Assembly: GCA_021209875.1 (NCBI GenBank)
Contig: JAGYVD010000004.1
Coordinates: 3,596,001 to 3,660,000, forward strand
DNA length: 64,000 nucleotides
Reading direction: 5' to 3'
DNA from: Rosellinia necatrix
Lineage: Eukaryota; Ascomycota; Sordariomycetes; Xylariales; Xylariaceae
In this document: positions 24,331 to 38,200 of the stretch, piece after piece
Numbering within the stretch: the stretch's first letter is position 1
Layout: each line of letters opens with the position of its first letter
Notes under the pieces: generated by a model
Told to the model about the DNA's origin: nothing
Database searches by the model: none
The model's input: the letters and a program-made list of their open reading frames with translations, nothing else
Position numbers and translations under genes: made by a program

Positions 24331-27300
24331 TTATTATTAAACCAGTGTTTTTTTAAAAAGCAGTACTTTATTTAATTTTAAAATATAAAATTGTTTATTT
24401 AAATTTTTATATAGCTATTATTATTAATTTTAATTCAATTTTTATATTTTAGTTTTAAAGCTTTTATTTTTGCTATAGTTTTTAGCATAAGCATTATATT
24501 ATTTTTATTTTTATAAAAACGATTTTAATTGTAACAATTAAAATAAATAGTTTTTTAAAACTATTTATAATTAAAATTGCTATTGTATTTATTTAAAATA
24601 TTATGTTTAAATGAAAAATATTTAAACGTTTATTAATTTAAATTATAAAAGCTTTATATATTACTCAAATTTATTTTTTATATAATTAACATAAAATTTA
24701 GCAGCAGTATATTTTAAACAAGGAAAAAATTTATAATATATAAAAATATATATATAAAAAGCTTGACATAAAATTTTACCTGCGGAAACTTTTTAATATT
24801 TAATAGTTTTTACTTATTATTCAAAAATTATTATTAAGCGTTTAAATGTTTAAATAAAATATTTTATTTAGTTTTAATATAAAACTTATTTTTAATCGCA
24901 TAATATAATTATATATACATAAATTAATAAAATAATTAATATTATATATATAAAATTGCTATTAATATAAATATTAAAAACTTTAATTTTATATTTAAAA
25001 ATTTAATTTTGTTTTATATAGTATAATTTTATTCATTTTATGTTATTATTTAATAAAAATATTAAGCGATTATTATATAAGCTTTTAAAAGTAGGAATAA
25101 AATAATAAGATAATATAAAAAATAAAAACAAATATATTAAAAATGATAATTTTAAAACTAGTTAATATAAATAAAATGTTTATAACAAAAGTTTTTAATA
25201 ATAATAAATGTTTATATAACACTTAATTAAAAACGTTAACAATTTATGATGTCAATTAAATATAAGCCGTTAAAAATATACATTTATTTTAATAAAATAT
25301 AAAAAATTTTTCATGCTATTGTTTATAAATATAAACTAAAAATAAAAAATAATTTTAAAATATTTATAAGCTTTGCAGGCTAATAAATATAAAATAAATC
25401 TTTGATTAATATAATAACATATTTTAATAATAAAGCTTTAAAAATGTATTACAATAATTAAGCTAATAATTAAAGTTATAAATGCTTATGTTTAAATAAA
25501 ACTGAAAATATTTATTTTTAGTTTTTTAAGCTTTATAATAAGCGTTAGTTTATAATTAATAAAAATAATATATGCTAGTGTAATGAATATTATATTAATC
25601 TCATAAAAATGAAAAAACAGTAGTTTTATATATATTATAAATGTTTATATAGTAAAATCGTTAATTTAAGTCAAAGAAATTAATTAAAAAAAACAATACT
25701 TTAAATAATATAATAAATGTTAATAATAAAAATTAAACTATTTTAATTTTAATATAACTTTATAATAAATATATGCAATAAATATATATATATTTTTAAT
25801 AAATAAAATTATTATATAAGTTTTAAAAATTAACCGATTTATACACTAAATATAAAAGTTATAAGCTTATAGTTTATATTATTAAAAATAATTTAAATGT
25901 TTTAATAATAGCTTATAAAAATAAAACTTAATATAAGCTTTAATTAAAAAACCAAAAAATTGATAATAAGTTTTTTTTATTTCATATTAAAAAGCTTGTT
26001 AAAAATATTAACCAAGGTAGCAAAAAAATAATTAATAAAATAAACAAACTGTTTAATAAAGGCGGCCTATTATTAAAACTATAGCTAAAAATAGTTTAAG
26101 CCGCTGTTTAACTATATAATAAAAGTTTTTTTAAAGCTTAAAGCTTTTACCGTTTTTATTATATATTTAAACGTTAATTAAAAATCAGGCTTTAAGCTTA
26201 TATTAAATATTTAATTAAATATAAAACAATCGATTTATATTAATTAGATGTTTGTTAATTGTAAAAAATATCAAATTTAATAAAAAGCTGTTTTATTTTA
26301 AAAAACCAAAAAAATTAACTATTAAAATTAAATACGCAGCAATCAAAAAATTATAAGTTTTAAATTTAATAAATAAGCAGCAGCATAAAATCCATAATAA
26401 ATAAAAGCTTAAAAATATAGTATATATAGCTTTTAAAAATATGAAAAATATTATAAATATTTTTGTTTATAGTTTAGTTAACTAAACTAATAAATATAAA
26501 TTAAGAATAAATATGCTAATAAAATAAATTTTAAATCAAAATCTAGTTTTTTAAATATAATAATAGAAATTTATTATTTTAAATATAATTTCTAAACTAA
26601 AAATCATTTTAATAAAAGTTTTAAAAATAAAATAATCATAACGCGTAAAAAACAGTTATTCATAACATTTTAAAACGTTATAAATTTTATAACAATAAAA
26701 ACGCTGATTATCAAACAAGCTAGAAAAAACTAATTTCAACTAATTAAACAAATAATAAAAACTTAAGAAAAACTTAAATAAAATATAAATATATATATAA
26801 TGTTTTTGTTTATAAATAGATAAAACTATAAAATTAAACATAAAAACTAAATAAACAACTGAAAAAGAATATGAAAAGCTTAATATTTATTATAATAATA
26901 TATATAAAACTAGAAATTAATTTATTAAAAACTATGTTTTAAATATTTTTATAAAAATATGTTTTTAAAATAAATAAAAACTTTATGGTTTAAAAATTAT
27001 AAGCATAACATATTATATATTATATTTATAGCTATAATATAATAATATAAAACTAATTAATTAAAAACTAGTTTAATAAATGAAATATATTAAAATAACT
27101 TTACTGAAAAAAATTTAGTAAAATAAAAAAGGTTGAAAATTATTTTTAAACCAATTTCTTGAAAAAATATATATATAAAAAATATTTGCTATACAAAAAA
27201 AAAAGTTATAAAAATTGTTTTAATAAAAAAAATAAAAAACTATTATTATTAAAATAAATGTTTATATATAGATTTAATAAAAATTTTTTAAAGTTTATAA

Positions 27301-27425
27301 AATAAAACTAATTATATATATAAATTTATAAATAATAAATATATTTTAATTAATATATGCTATAACGTTTATAATAAATTTTATGTTAAAATAATAATTA
27401 ATATATATTTTAATTTAAAAATTAA
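24003..27425 (-). mobile_element. Family B retroelement, partial inverted copy
   Basis: It begins at the inverted B repeat (24,003-24,330). Its interior aligns on the minus strand with about 14,310-17,884 of the nested B copy: 24,330-24,560 against 17,640-17,870, and 27,150-27,425 against 14,310-14,560. It ends abruptly at the C repeat at 27,426, so it is truncated or interrupted there. Confidence 0.7.
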
Positions 27426-27583
27426 TGTGAAGCCATCCTGGCGGAATCTTTCCTTCGGGAAACTTTCTTTCAGCCAGCTTTTTTCAAAAAGCTTTTTTTG
27501 GTAAAGCCTTTTTTTAAAAAGCTTTTAAAAATTACAATATACTAGTTAGTCTAAGAAATAAACAAATAAATTAATTTTTTATC
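27426..27583 (+). repeat. Family C terminal repeat, inverted copy
   Basis: TGTGAAGCCATCCTGG at the left edge is the complement of the right edge of the 20.5-kb copy. The subunits are more diverged here. Confidence 0.7.
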
Positions 27584-27599
27584 TTTTTTTTAACTATTT

Positions 27600-27860
27600 A
27601 ATGCTTATTATATAATAGCTAGCAACTTTAATTAATTTTTCTCCCTTTTTTTTTTATACAGAATCGTTAGCCCCACAGCAGACTTGTTTTTTTTTTAAAT
27701 ATATTCTGCTTAGTTTAGTTATAAATATATTTTTCCCACCAAGCCCGGTCTTTAGCTGCTTGTTTTCCCCCTTTTTTTTTTTGTAATACTTGTTTTTTTT
27801 ATTCTAACAAACCTTAGCCCTTTTCCCTTTTTCTTAAATTTCCTTCTTTTTAAAAGTTAT
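27600..27860 (+). other. Pyrimidine-rich stretch after the C repeat
   Basis: Runs of T and C (CTCCCTTTTTTTTTT, TTTTCCCCCTTTTTT) surround GC-bearing words such as GTTAGCCCCACAGCAGAC and CCCACCAAGCCCGG. The corresponding part of the first C copy is purine-rich on the plus strand, as expected for an inverted copy. This would be the leader region next to the 5' LTR. Confidence 0.5.
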
Positions 27861-29700
27861 CGCGTGATTATTAAACCTTTATAGTTCGTTATTAACAAAC
27901 TTTTACAGTCTTTAATATTATCACGTTATCTATAAAACATTTAATAAATTTTATAATCTAAACACAAACATATAATCTAAAAACATTTTTTATTTATAAC
28001 ACGTGCTTTTATTTTACGTAATAACAGCTTATTTGTTTTTAATAGTTTTACTCTTTATTAATAGTTTTTGCTGCAAAAGCTTTTTAGTTTTATAAATCTA
28101 TTAAAATTATTAAATTATTATTTTTACTGTTAAATAAGCGCTTTTTTTTTTAAAACAACTATATAATATTTTAAATTCAAAAAATAAACCAGCTGTTATT
28201 TATTAAAATTTTAAACTTTAATTTTAAAATAAATAAGTTTTTAAAACGTTTATTTTTGTTTTTTTAAAAAGAATGCAGCAAAATTTAGAAATATTTAATT
28301 TAAGCTATATTTTAAAAAATAAAAATTAATATATATATGATTTAATAAGCAGTAAATAAAACTAACAAGCTTATTTTATTAAAAGCAGTTATATATAAAC
28401 TTTTTATTTTAATTTATTTAAACTTATTTTTTAAACTTTGAAATTAAAACTATTTTTACGTTAAAAGCATTAAAAATATAATATTATAAAGCTTAAAAAA
28501 GCAGACTTTTTTTTAATTTATGTTTTTATTATTTTTATTATCCGACCTGCTATTATTATTATTTTTACGTTTATTTTTCTAAAATCTGTTTTTTTAAACA
28601 TTATTTGATAAAAACTTTTAGCATTATATAATAAAAATAGCTATAATAATATAAGTTCTTATATAAAATAATAACGTTAAAAATATAATAAATAATATAT
28701 TTAAAGCAGCTAATATTATTTTTAAATAACTAGTTTTATATTAAATAAAATTAAACATAAAAATTTATTTAGTTAAATATTTTTATTTTAACTTATTAAA
28801 CATTTTTAATACAGGCGATTATATAATAGTTTAAAAATGCTTATTAAAAAATATTTATTTTTTATAGCTTTAATAAAATAAAATATTTTAAACTTTATTA
28901 AAATAAAAATATTACAAAATAATTTTTTCTAGCTATTTTAAAACAACGCTTAGCTTTAATATATAAAAATATTAAATAGTTTTATTAAAATAATAATAAG
29001 CGTTAGTTTTAAATATATATTAAGCAAACTTAAAATAAAATATAATATAAATATTATAAGCTATATTTATAATTAAAAGCTATTAAAACTTAAGTTTTAT
29101 TTTAAATATATAATTTTATAATTATATATAAAATTAGTGTTATTCAAACTTATAACAGCTATATAAAAATTAAGAGTATTTATTAGTTTAAACTAATTTT
29201 TAACTATATTAAAAAAAAATATAAACTATATTTATTTAAGCAAACGCTGCAAGTTTAACTGCTATAATTACGTTTAAAACTTTTAAACGTTTATATTATT
29301 TTTAACAGATTTTTAAAACTGAAATTAAATTTTTAAAATTTATAATATTTTAAATTAAAATATTTAAAATAAAACATTTTATAAACGTTTATATATAAAA
29401 TAAAAAATTTAAAAAGTTCACAAATTAAATATAAAAGCTATGTTAAAACATATATAAAAAAAATTGCTAAAAGCGTTTAAAATAACGTGTAGCCTGCCTG
29501 TTTTAATATTTTTATTAAATTTATTTAATTATTTTTAAAAATATAATAATTTGAACTAAATATTTATTGTTAAAAAATATAGCGTTATAATTTAAATATA
29601 TATATTTTTAAATAAAACTAAAAAGCGGTTGTTAATTTTATTTTAAAATTAAAATATTAAATAATAAAATAATTTAAACTTTTAATATATAAAATCTAAT

Positions 29701-31431
29701 ATAATAACAAAAACAAAATTATTATTATTAAAAGCTTAACAAAATATAAATATTAAATCAAATATTAAAAATTAAAAATAAATTAATATTTATTAAAAAT
29801 TTAAATTAAACGGCGCGTTAAAACGCGCTGGTTAAAAATTATTAATTAAATTATTAAAATATTAAAAAAATAGAACTTTTAAAAAGAACTTTAGCTAAAA
29901 GCTGTTAAAATAATAGTTTAGCTATATAATAAAAGCTTTTCTGTTATAAAAACTATTATATGCTTTATTATATTTTAAAAAACTAGTTTAAGCATTTGTT
30001 TTATTAATATATTTTAAAACGCGTTAAAAAGCTAATAAATAATTTATATTTTAATTAAAACAGAATATATATATATATAAATATAAAGCTTATTTAATAA
30101 AAATTAATAAACTTATTATTTATATAAAATATTAAGCTTTTAATTTATATTATATATAAATTTTTAATTAAATAAAATAATTATTATATAAAACGTTAAA
30201 TTTAATAAAAAAATTTATTAATAAGACAGAAAAACTAACAAATAAAATAAATAACGTTTTTATTAAACAGATTATTAAAATTATATTAAAGCTTTTAGAT
30301 TTTTTATTATATTTAATATATAAAATATTAAATTTATAACTATATATAAGCTTAAAAATATTTTATTACTTTTATTTTTTATAAAAATATATTTAATTAA
30401 ATTAATAAACTTTAAAAAATTAATTAATAAAATAAAATTAAAAATAAAAACAGCTAAAAATATATTATTAAAAGCAGTGCTTATAATATTTAGCTGTGTA
30501 AATTTATAATTTTTAAAATATTTTAAAATTAAAAAGAATTAAAAGCTAAAAATAAATATATAAATTATAAGCTAGAAAAAACTTTTAAATATAAACATAA
30601 AAAACAAAATAATTATATAAAGAATAACTAAGCTTTTGTTTAATATAAAGCTAATTAATTTAAAAAAAGCTTAAAGAATTATTTTTAAAACTAAAATAAT
30701 TAAATATTATAAAATAGTTTTAAAATATTAATTATTATAATATAAACAGCTTATTAATAATTTAATTAATTAAATAAATTAATAAAACTTATATATATAT
30801 ATATAAAATATTTTAAGCATTTTTTGTTTAAATTAAAAATTAAAAGCTAAAACTTTTAATATAATATTAAAAATAATAATAATATGTTTATATTTATTAT
30901 AATAATTTATTTAAATAATGATATTAAAGTTTTAAATAATTAAAATTAGCTTAATTTTATAAAAGTTTATTTATTTAATTAAAAATAAACGTTGTATAAA
31001 AAAAAGTAAAAAGCATAAAATACTGAATGTAATATTTACAGCTGTAGTAAGCTAGAATAAAGCAGAAAAAATAAATGCTAGGCTAAAAAAGCGTGTATAT
31101 ATAAATAATTTATTAAAACTATTTTTAAAAAGCTAAAAAATCTATAAAATTATTTAATAAACAAGCAGTTTTATATTAAAGCTTATATAAAATAAATTTG
31201 CTAAAAAATAGTTTAAATAATAAAATTAAACAAAGTTTTAAATATTTTATTATTATTTAAATAAATATTTTAATATAAGTTTAATAAAAATATATTAAAT
31301 AATATAAATTATATGTTATAATATAAAATAATTTTAGTTAAAAATATGTTATAAATTATTTATATAATAATATATGTTATATAAACTTTTAACCTTATAA
31401 TAGCTTTAGCAGTATATTTTAATTTAAAAAT
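29701..31431. other. AT-rich, unassigned; small palindrome only
   Basis: No gene is seen. AACGGCGCGTTAAAACGCGC near 29,810 is a short GC-bearing near-palindrome. The rest is featureless A+T, probably further decayed transposon. Confidence 0.45.
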
Positions 31432-31615
31432 TAATAAGGTTTACTAAAAGTAGTATAGTTAAGTTTTTAAAAATGTAATATAAAATTAAAAAAAAAAGGC
31501 TTTTAGTTTCTGCAGGACTAAAAGCTTTAAGCTAGTATTTTATTTAATTTATATAATTTTTATTTAGCTAGCTGTATTAGCTAAATGAAAAGCTTTTTTT
31601 TTTTAACTATATTAA
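31432..31615 (+). repeat. Family A terminal repeat, copy 2 (lone)
   Basis: It has the hairpin GCTTTTAGTTTCTG / CAGGACTAAAAGC (31,499-31,525), a C-to-T/G-to-A version of the arms seen at 49,671. The second palindrome is at about 31,562. The sequence downstream does not match the A interior, so it looks like a solo repeat or a 3' end. Confidence 0.72.
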
Positions 31616-31920
31616 AAATACTTTAGTTTAACATAATTTTTATATTTTTAAACATTTTATACACTAAAGTTTTTTAATAATATATTGTTTTTTAAAAGAT
31701 TTTATAATTAAATAAAATAATATTATTAAACAAAACGTTATATAGCTTAAAATTTTTTGGCTTTTTAATATAAAAGTTTTTATTAATATTTAAACTATTA
31801 AAAATAATTGCTTTTTAAAAAGCTTTATTTATTTTAAATTAAAAATCGATTTATATTTATAATTTTATATAAACAATTTTTAATGTTTTATTATAAAAAT
31901 AATACAGATAAATAAAAAGC

Positions 31921-32060
31921 GTCTAGAGAACTTACTTTAAGCTAGGCTAGGCCGGCTAGGCTAGGCCCGCAGGGCTTAGCTGACCCGCAATAGGTTAGAT
32001 AAGGGTAGCCCACTGGCTATTTTTAGCCAGCTTTTAGCTGGCTGGCATAGCTAGTCCTTT
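31921..32060. other. Unmutated GC island with nested palindromes
   Basis: About 140 bases contain a repeated GGCTAGGCTAGGCC word, then GCCCGCAGGGC, GCCCACTGGCTA and the palindrome AGCCAGCTTTTAGCTGGCT. Saturated AT sequence surrounds it on both sides. It matches none of families A-E by eye. It has no tRNA-like arrangement and no coding potential. Confidence 0.65.
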
Positions 32061-32869
32061 TTTTTACGTGTAATTCGCTATTTTTATTAGATTATTATAT
32101 AAGACTTTAATATATTATTGTTAAAAAATTATGAAGCTAAAAAACAGAAAATTATATAAAATATTAAAAAAACATATAAATTTAAGAAATCAAGCTATAT
32201 TAAATAATTTTTAAAAATTAAAAAACAAATTTTAGCTTATAATTAATATATTAAAAATTATTAAATATTATAAACTAAATAATTTAATTTATATATTAGC
32301 TATTTTTTATTATATAAAATTTTATATATAATTTAAGTTAAACTATAAAAAATAAATAAATGCTCATTAAAAAAAATTAAGTTAATATTATATAACGGAG
32401 TAATATTAAAAATAAATATAGTTTTTATAATCAAAATATTATTATAGTTTTTAATTAATTTAAACGCTAATTATTACGCTGCAATTAATTATTTTATTAA
32501 ATATTTATATAAAACTAAATTTTTAATAGTTAGATTTAAAATAAGTTTTTATAAACATAAGCCCCACAATTATTAAAAATGCTTTATTTATAAATAATAA
32601 AAAACATATAGATTATTTTATAAATATATTATATTAATTTTAAACATTTTTTATTTAAAAATAATAAAATAAAATATTATTTTAAAATTAATTATTAAAA
32701 CTAAAATTAAAACAATTGTTTTTATAGCTAAAAAACCATAGTATTAAAAAGTTTTACTAAAATATTTTGTTTAGTTTTAAAATATATAAACTATTTATTT
32801 AAAGAATATATAAATAATTAAATTAATTATAAAAAAATAAACAAATTAGTATAAAATTACAGCATATAA
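32061..32869. other. AT-rich spacer, nothing recognised
   Basis: No gene, RNA or repeat could be supported. Confidence 0.45.
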
Positions 32870-33345
32870 TTACAGATAACTGGTTAGCTAATTAAACATG
32901 TAGTATAAACTAGTATCTGTATATTTATTACTAACTAAAGCGCATAAACCAGCTGTAATATATAAACTAGACCTATTTTATATATTTATATTTAGCTAGA
33001 ATTTTAATAAGCTAATTCTTTTTTTATTTTTTTTATTTATAGATTTTTATATAATATATTATTTATTATTAAAGCTTTAACTATTTATTTATAATTAATA
33101 TAACAATTTATAAATTATTTTATTTTAAAGTATTAAAACTGCTTTTTAAATATTTTTATATAAAAATAATATTAATAATATAATATCGATTTTTTATTAG
33201 CAGTGCTTATAAACATGCTAAAGATTTAGCACGTTAAAATATTACTTTATTATATAAAGTTTTTAAATTATTAACGTATTTTATTAAAAAAACTTTTAAT
33301 CATATATTTAAAACTAAATATATTTAATTATTAAAGCTAATATTA
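32870..33345 (+). mobile_element. Family D element fragment: terminal repeat plus about 240 bp interior
   Basis: The terminal repeat (about 32,870-33,107) is followed by about 240 bp matching, inverted, 39,490-39,250. Past about 33,345 the two copies diverge, so this one is broken there. The repeat shares TAACTGGTTAGCTAATTA at its left with the copies at 34.4 and 39.7 kb. Confidence 0.65.
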
Positions 33346-34404
33346 TATATACGCCATATGTTTATATAAAACGTATGCATGTATAACAGCTGTAAGTAAC
33401 TGTGACCAATTGCCATAGTTCTAACAAAACATATTATTTTATAAAACAGAAATAAAAGTTTTAATATTTTTTTATTTTTATTAAAAACACTAAACTATAG
33501 CAGAAAAATTAAAAAAACTTTTAAAAAAAAGATTTTAAAAACAAAAGCTTAAAATAAAACAAAAAAAATCGCTTAGTTTATAAATTCAGCAAAAAAATAT
33601 TTAATTTAAACTTAGACTTATATAACTAAACAAGCTAACTATAAGCAAAAAAAACTTAATTTTAATATAAATAACTATATATTAATTTTAAAAAAATAAT
33701 CGTAAAAACCAACCGATTATTTAATTAGCAAGACTTTTTATAATATAATAAAATTTAAAACAATTAATAAAAACAATAATATTTTTATATTAAACTTTTT
33801 TTATATAAAAACAATAAACTATTATTATATTAACAAACTACGATTATATTTTAATAACTTACTGCTAAAACAAAAACTAATAATTTAAATAATAAAATAA
33901 TAAAGCTTAAAAAAAAAAGTTTATAGTCGGAAAAATTAAGTTGTTAAAAATATATTATAAAAATTATAATATTAAATAATTTAAAAAAATAAAAACTAAT
34001 AATAAATAATATTTAGCTTAAAATTTTAAAAATAACGCAAAATTATTAAAAATTTTTATAAAAACATTTAAACGCGCCAGAACTTTTAAAACGTTTAAAA
34101 AATTAGCTTAAAGCTGCAAAAAATAACAGGTTAAATATAACATATAAAAATAATAATAAAACAATATAACAAAAAATAATAAAGCAGAAATAAAAACAAA
34201 TATAACAATAAATAAAAAAAGGTCGGTAATATAATATAAAAAAACTTATATAATAACTTAATAATATAAAAGCTTAAAAAACATAATATAAAATAAAAAC
34301 TTAAAGCAATTTTTTTTTTGCTAAAAAATATATTTAAAAGCTATATATTTAAATATAAACATAACTTAAAAAACAAGCCGTTTTTTTTTAAAAAAAAAAA
34401 GTTA
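33346..34404. other. AT-rich spacer between D repeats
   Basis: It includes a slightly GC-richer patch (GTAACTGTGACCAATTGCC near 33,400). No frame or known motif was recognised. Confidence 0.45.
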
Positions 34405-34648
34405 TAAATAACTAGTTAGCTAATTAAGCATGTGGCACAGACTAGTATCTATACACCTGTTGTTAACTAAGGCGCATAGACCAGCTGTAGCATATAAACT
34501 AAACCTACCCCACACACTTGCACTTAGCCAGAATTCTAGTGGGCTAATTCCTCCTATTTACTCTTTCTTTTTTCATTTATAAATTTTTCGTACAATATAT
34601 TACTTATTGCTAAAGCCTTGACTTTTTATTTGTAACTGGTGCAACACA
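34405..34648 (+). repeat. Family D terminal repeat, best-preserved plus copy
   Basis: The likely LTR runs from TGTGGCACAG (34,431) to GGTGCAACACA (34,648), 218 bp, with TG...CA ends that are short inverted repeats. It contains AACCTACCCCACACACTTGC. Confidence 0.75.
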
Positions 34649-35069
34649 TATTAATATATAAAATATATAAGCAAAACAAAAATATCCAACAAATTTATTT
34701 TAAATAAAATATTTTTTAATTATTCAAATATTTATAAACAAGCTTATTAAAAATTTATTGCATGTTTAGTTTAATCATTTTTATATTTTATTTTATTTTT
34801 ATCATTATAATTATAAAATTTTAAAAAATATAGTTTATAAACAATAAAAATTAATTAATTATAACTAAAAAAAATTTAAATTATTTTTAAATATTTATTT
34901 TTATAAACAGATTAATAAAATTAATATTATTAAAATTAATTTTATATTAAAACAGTAATTTTTTTTGAATGTTTAGTTTAAAATTTAAAATATTTTTAAT
35001 AACTAAATCTTTTAAATAATTAATAAGCATTATAAAAGCTTAAAAATATATAATTTCTTTTTCATTTTG

Positions 35070-35284
35070 TTGCACCAGTTATAAATAAGAAGTCAAGGCT
35101 TCAGCAATAAGTGATGTATTATACAAAAATCTACAGATAAAAAAAGAAAAAATAAGTAGGAGGAATTAGCCTACTAAAATTATGGCTAAATGCAGGTGTA
35201 TAGGGTAGGTCCAGTTTATGCGCTACAGCTAGTTTATATGCTCTAATTACCAACAGGTGTACAAATACTAGTCTGTGCCATATG
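35070..35284 (-). repeat. Family D terminal repeat, inverted copy
   Basis: On the minus strand it runs from TATGGCACAGACTAG to AACTGGTGCAACA. It faces the 34,405-34,648 copy across about 420 bp of AT-rich DNA, making a large inverted repeat. Confidence 0.75.
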
Positions 35285-38200
35285 CTTAAAATATATTTTA
35301 TAATACTATTTACAGGTTAAATATTATTAAATGTTTTTAAACTTTTTATTTTATTTTTATATTAATAAATCTTTTGATTTTTAAAATAAAACATTTATAA
35401 CTATATATTTTTTTAGTTAAAAATAATAAAAATTATATTTTGAAAATAAGTTAGTTTATTTTATTTATTATAAATTTGAATGTTATTTTATATCAAAATA
35501 TTCTGAAGCTTAATAATTAATAATTATTAAAAAAAGCTTTTTGGTTTATTAATTAAGTTAACTTCCTATTTTTTTAAAGCTATAGCTATTACTAACATTT
35601 TTTTATTAAAAAATTTATAATTTAGCTTAACATTATATAATGTTTTTAAAAATAAGCTGTTAAATATTAATGTTTTTTATAAAACTAAAATAACACGATA
35701 AAAGCTACTCTATTAAAAAGTTAGTTTTTATTTTAATAAATAAATTATAATTATAATATTTTAATAATAATATAAAAATTAAAGTTTTTTTAATATACTA
35801 AAAGCTTTATTATATTTATTAGTTTATTTAAAAGCTTTTTTTATTAAATAGTTTATAAAAAAACTATCTAATTATATTTATTTATAAACTTTTATAAAAG
35901 TCATAAAAACTTAAAAAACTGCATATTTTTATAATAATAAATTTTTTAATATACTACAGCTTTTATTTTAGCAACATTAATATAAATATTATTAATATTT
36001 ATTATATCGTGTAAAATTTAGCTTATCCTATATAAAATTGTGATTTTTAAGTTAGTTTATAATTCTACGTTTTATAGTTTTCAAAATACTTTTTCAATAT
36101 ATATATAATAAGTTTTTATATTATTAAAATAAATAAAAACATTGTTTATATACGCGCTCTAAAAATTATTTAAAAATTAAACAACATATTATTAATATTT
36201 TTTAAAACGTAAAAATCTATTTATTAAACTAAACAGAAAAACTTTATAATAATAAGCTTTATATTTTATATAAAATATAATAAAGTTTCCATTTTTAATA
36301 TATTTTAATATAATAAAATATTTATTATATATTAATTTTATAAAAATTTTAGCATTAAAAATATAAAACACGGTTTTTTAATAAAAACACTAAATATTAG
36401 TTTTTTATAATTTTATTAAGTTTTTAATAGTTTCTATAAAAGCAGAGTTTTTATTAGCTTTTTAATAAATAACACTAAAAAACCTACAACATATTCTTTA
36501 GTTTAATAAATTACTAATTAAATATTTTTATATAGCATATAGTTTATTAAATAATATTTTATATAAAAACTATATTTTAAGTTTTTTAAAAACTTGCTGT
36601 TTATAAAGGTTATTTTATACTTTATTTTAATCGGTAAAAAGTAATTTATTTAAACGTTTTTTATTAAACGCGTTTAATAAATTATAATATTTAAAAACAT
36701 AAGTTCTAATAATTTTTTATGTTTTTATTTTTTCGTTTTTTATTTTTTTTATTAATTAATTGATTAATTTAATAAATATTAATAATTTATATTTAATTAT
36801 TAATTTTATTTTTATATATTAACGTTTTAAAAGCAATAGTACTAAAAGTAGCGATTTAAAATTTTAGTTTTTTAATACTAATTTATTCTGTTTTTTTTTA
36901 ATTTAATACAGTTTAAAAATATAAATCGTTTTTTATTTAGTATATTTTCTTTTTTAGTTTAAAGCTTGAAAAGTTTATTAAACAGGATACGTTTTTTAAG
37001 TTTTAGTTTATTTTTTTTATTTTTCACGTAAGATTAGATCTTTTTATAATTTTTATTTTTATTATCAATATTGTTTTATAAAAGCTTTTTTTAATTTTTT
37101 CTTTTAATTTTTTCGTCAGGCATTTTAAAGACGATATTTTTATTTTTTTATTCAACGTTTATTTAATATTTTAAATATTATAACCATATTCTAGCTTTAT
37201 TTATAATTTTTAGCAAATAAAATAACAAAATTAATATATATTATTTAATATTAAATAATATATTATATTATTTAAACTATTTTTTAATACTACTTTTTAT
37301 TTTATATTTAAGATATTAATAGATATATTTTTAAATATTTTTCTATATATTTTAAAATTAAGCGTAAAATATAATTAATTTTTAGTCTAACTTTCTGTTG
37401 TATTTAATTATTAATTTAAGTTTAAACTTATTTTTAATAAGCAAGTTTAATAGTTTTATAATTTTTTTAGCAAAAAATACGTTTATATTTCTATATATAC
37501 CGGCTCCCATCTTATTAACTATGTTAACAATAATAAATAATAGTTTATTACCATATAAAATACAAATTCTTTTTTTTAAGTAGTTGTTTATTAAATTTTT
37601 TGGTTTTTATATAATAATATTATCTTTAAAAAAAAGGTTATTTTTTTAATGTTTTTGTTTTCTTATTTTTCTAGCGCTTTTTTATATAATTATATTTATG
37701 CAGGCATTACGTTAAGCCTAATCTACAGCTTTTATAAAACAGTTTTTAATAATATATTTTTTGTGTTTACATTAAAAGTATTTATTTTTAATAATTAATT
37801 GTTTTATTTTTTTAATTATAAGTTGGGGTCTCTGTTTTTTTATAAATATTTTTACCGGCAAAATTAAGCGCGTTATTATAGCTAGAGAAAGTTTAATATA
37901 ATAAATAAATATTATATTTTATAAAATATTTTTATTTTATAAGCTTTGCTTTTTTTTAATTATTTCTTGACGAATAATAAGCTATTTAAACATAATATTT
38001 TATATAAGCGTTAAAATCTACAGTATTTTATAAGTATTTAAAAATAAATTTAACAGTTATATAAAATAACAACTTATTTTTTAAAAAATTTTAGTTTTAT
38101 TAAAGCATGTTTTGTTAATAAAACATAAAACATCTATTTTAAACTATATAAATCTAATAAACATATATTTATTAAAGTTTAAAACTTTATAAATAGTTTT

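Larger units (their letters stand above)
27426..29700 (+). mobile_element. Family C retroelement, partial copy opposite to the first
   Basis: It starts with an inverted C repeat (27,426-27,583, beginning TGTGAAGCC). It continues with sequence matching the minus strand of 18.3-20.4 kb. The right end is not resolved; I could follow the match to about 29.7 kb, which is where the B element interrupts the other C copy. Confidence 0.62.

Noticed and set aside
37398..37583. 61-codon hydrophobic ORF
   Set aside because: Composition follows from AT-rich DNA; it lies inside a decayed D element with no flanking signals.
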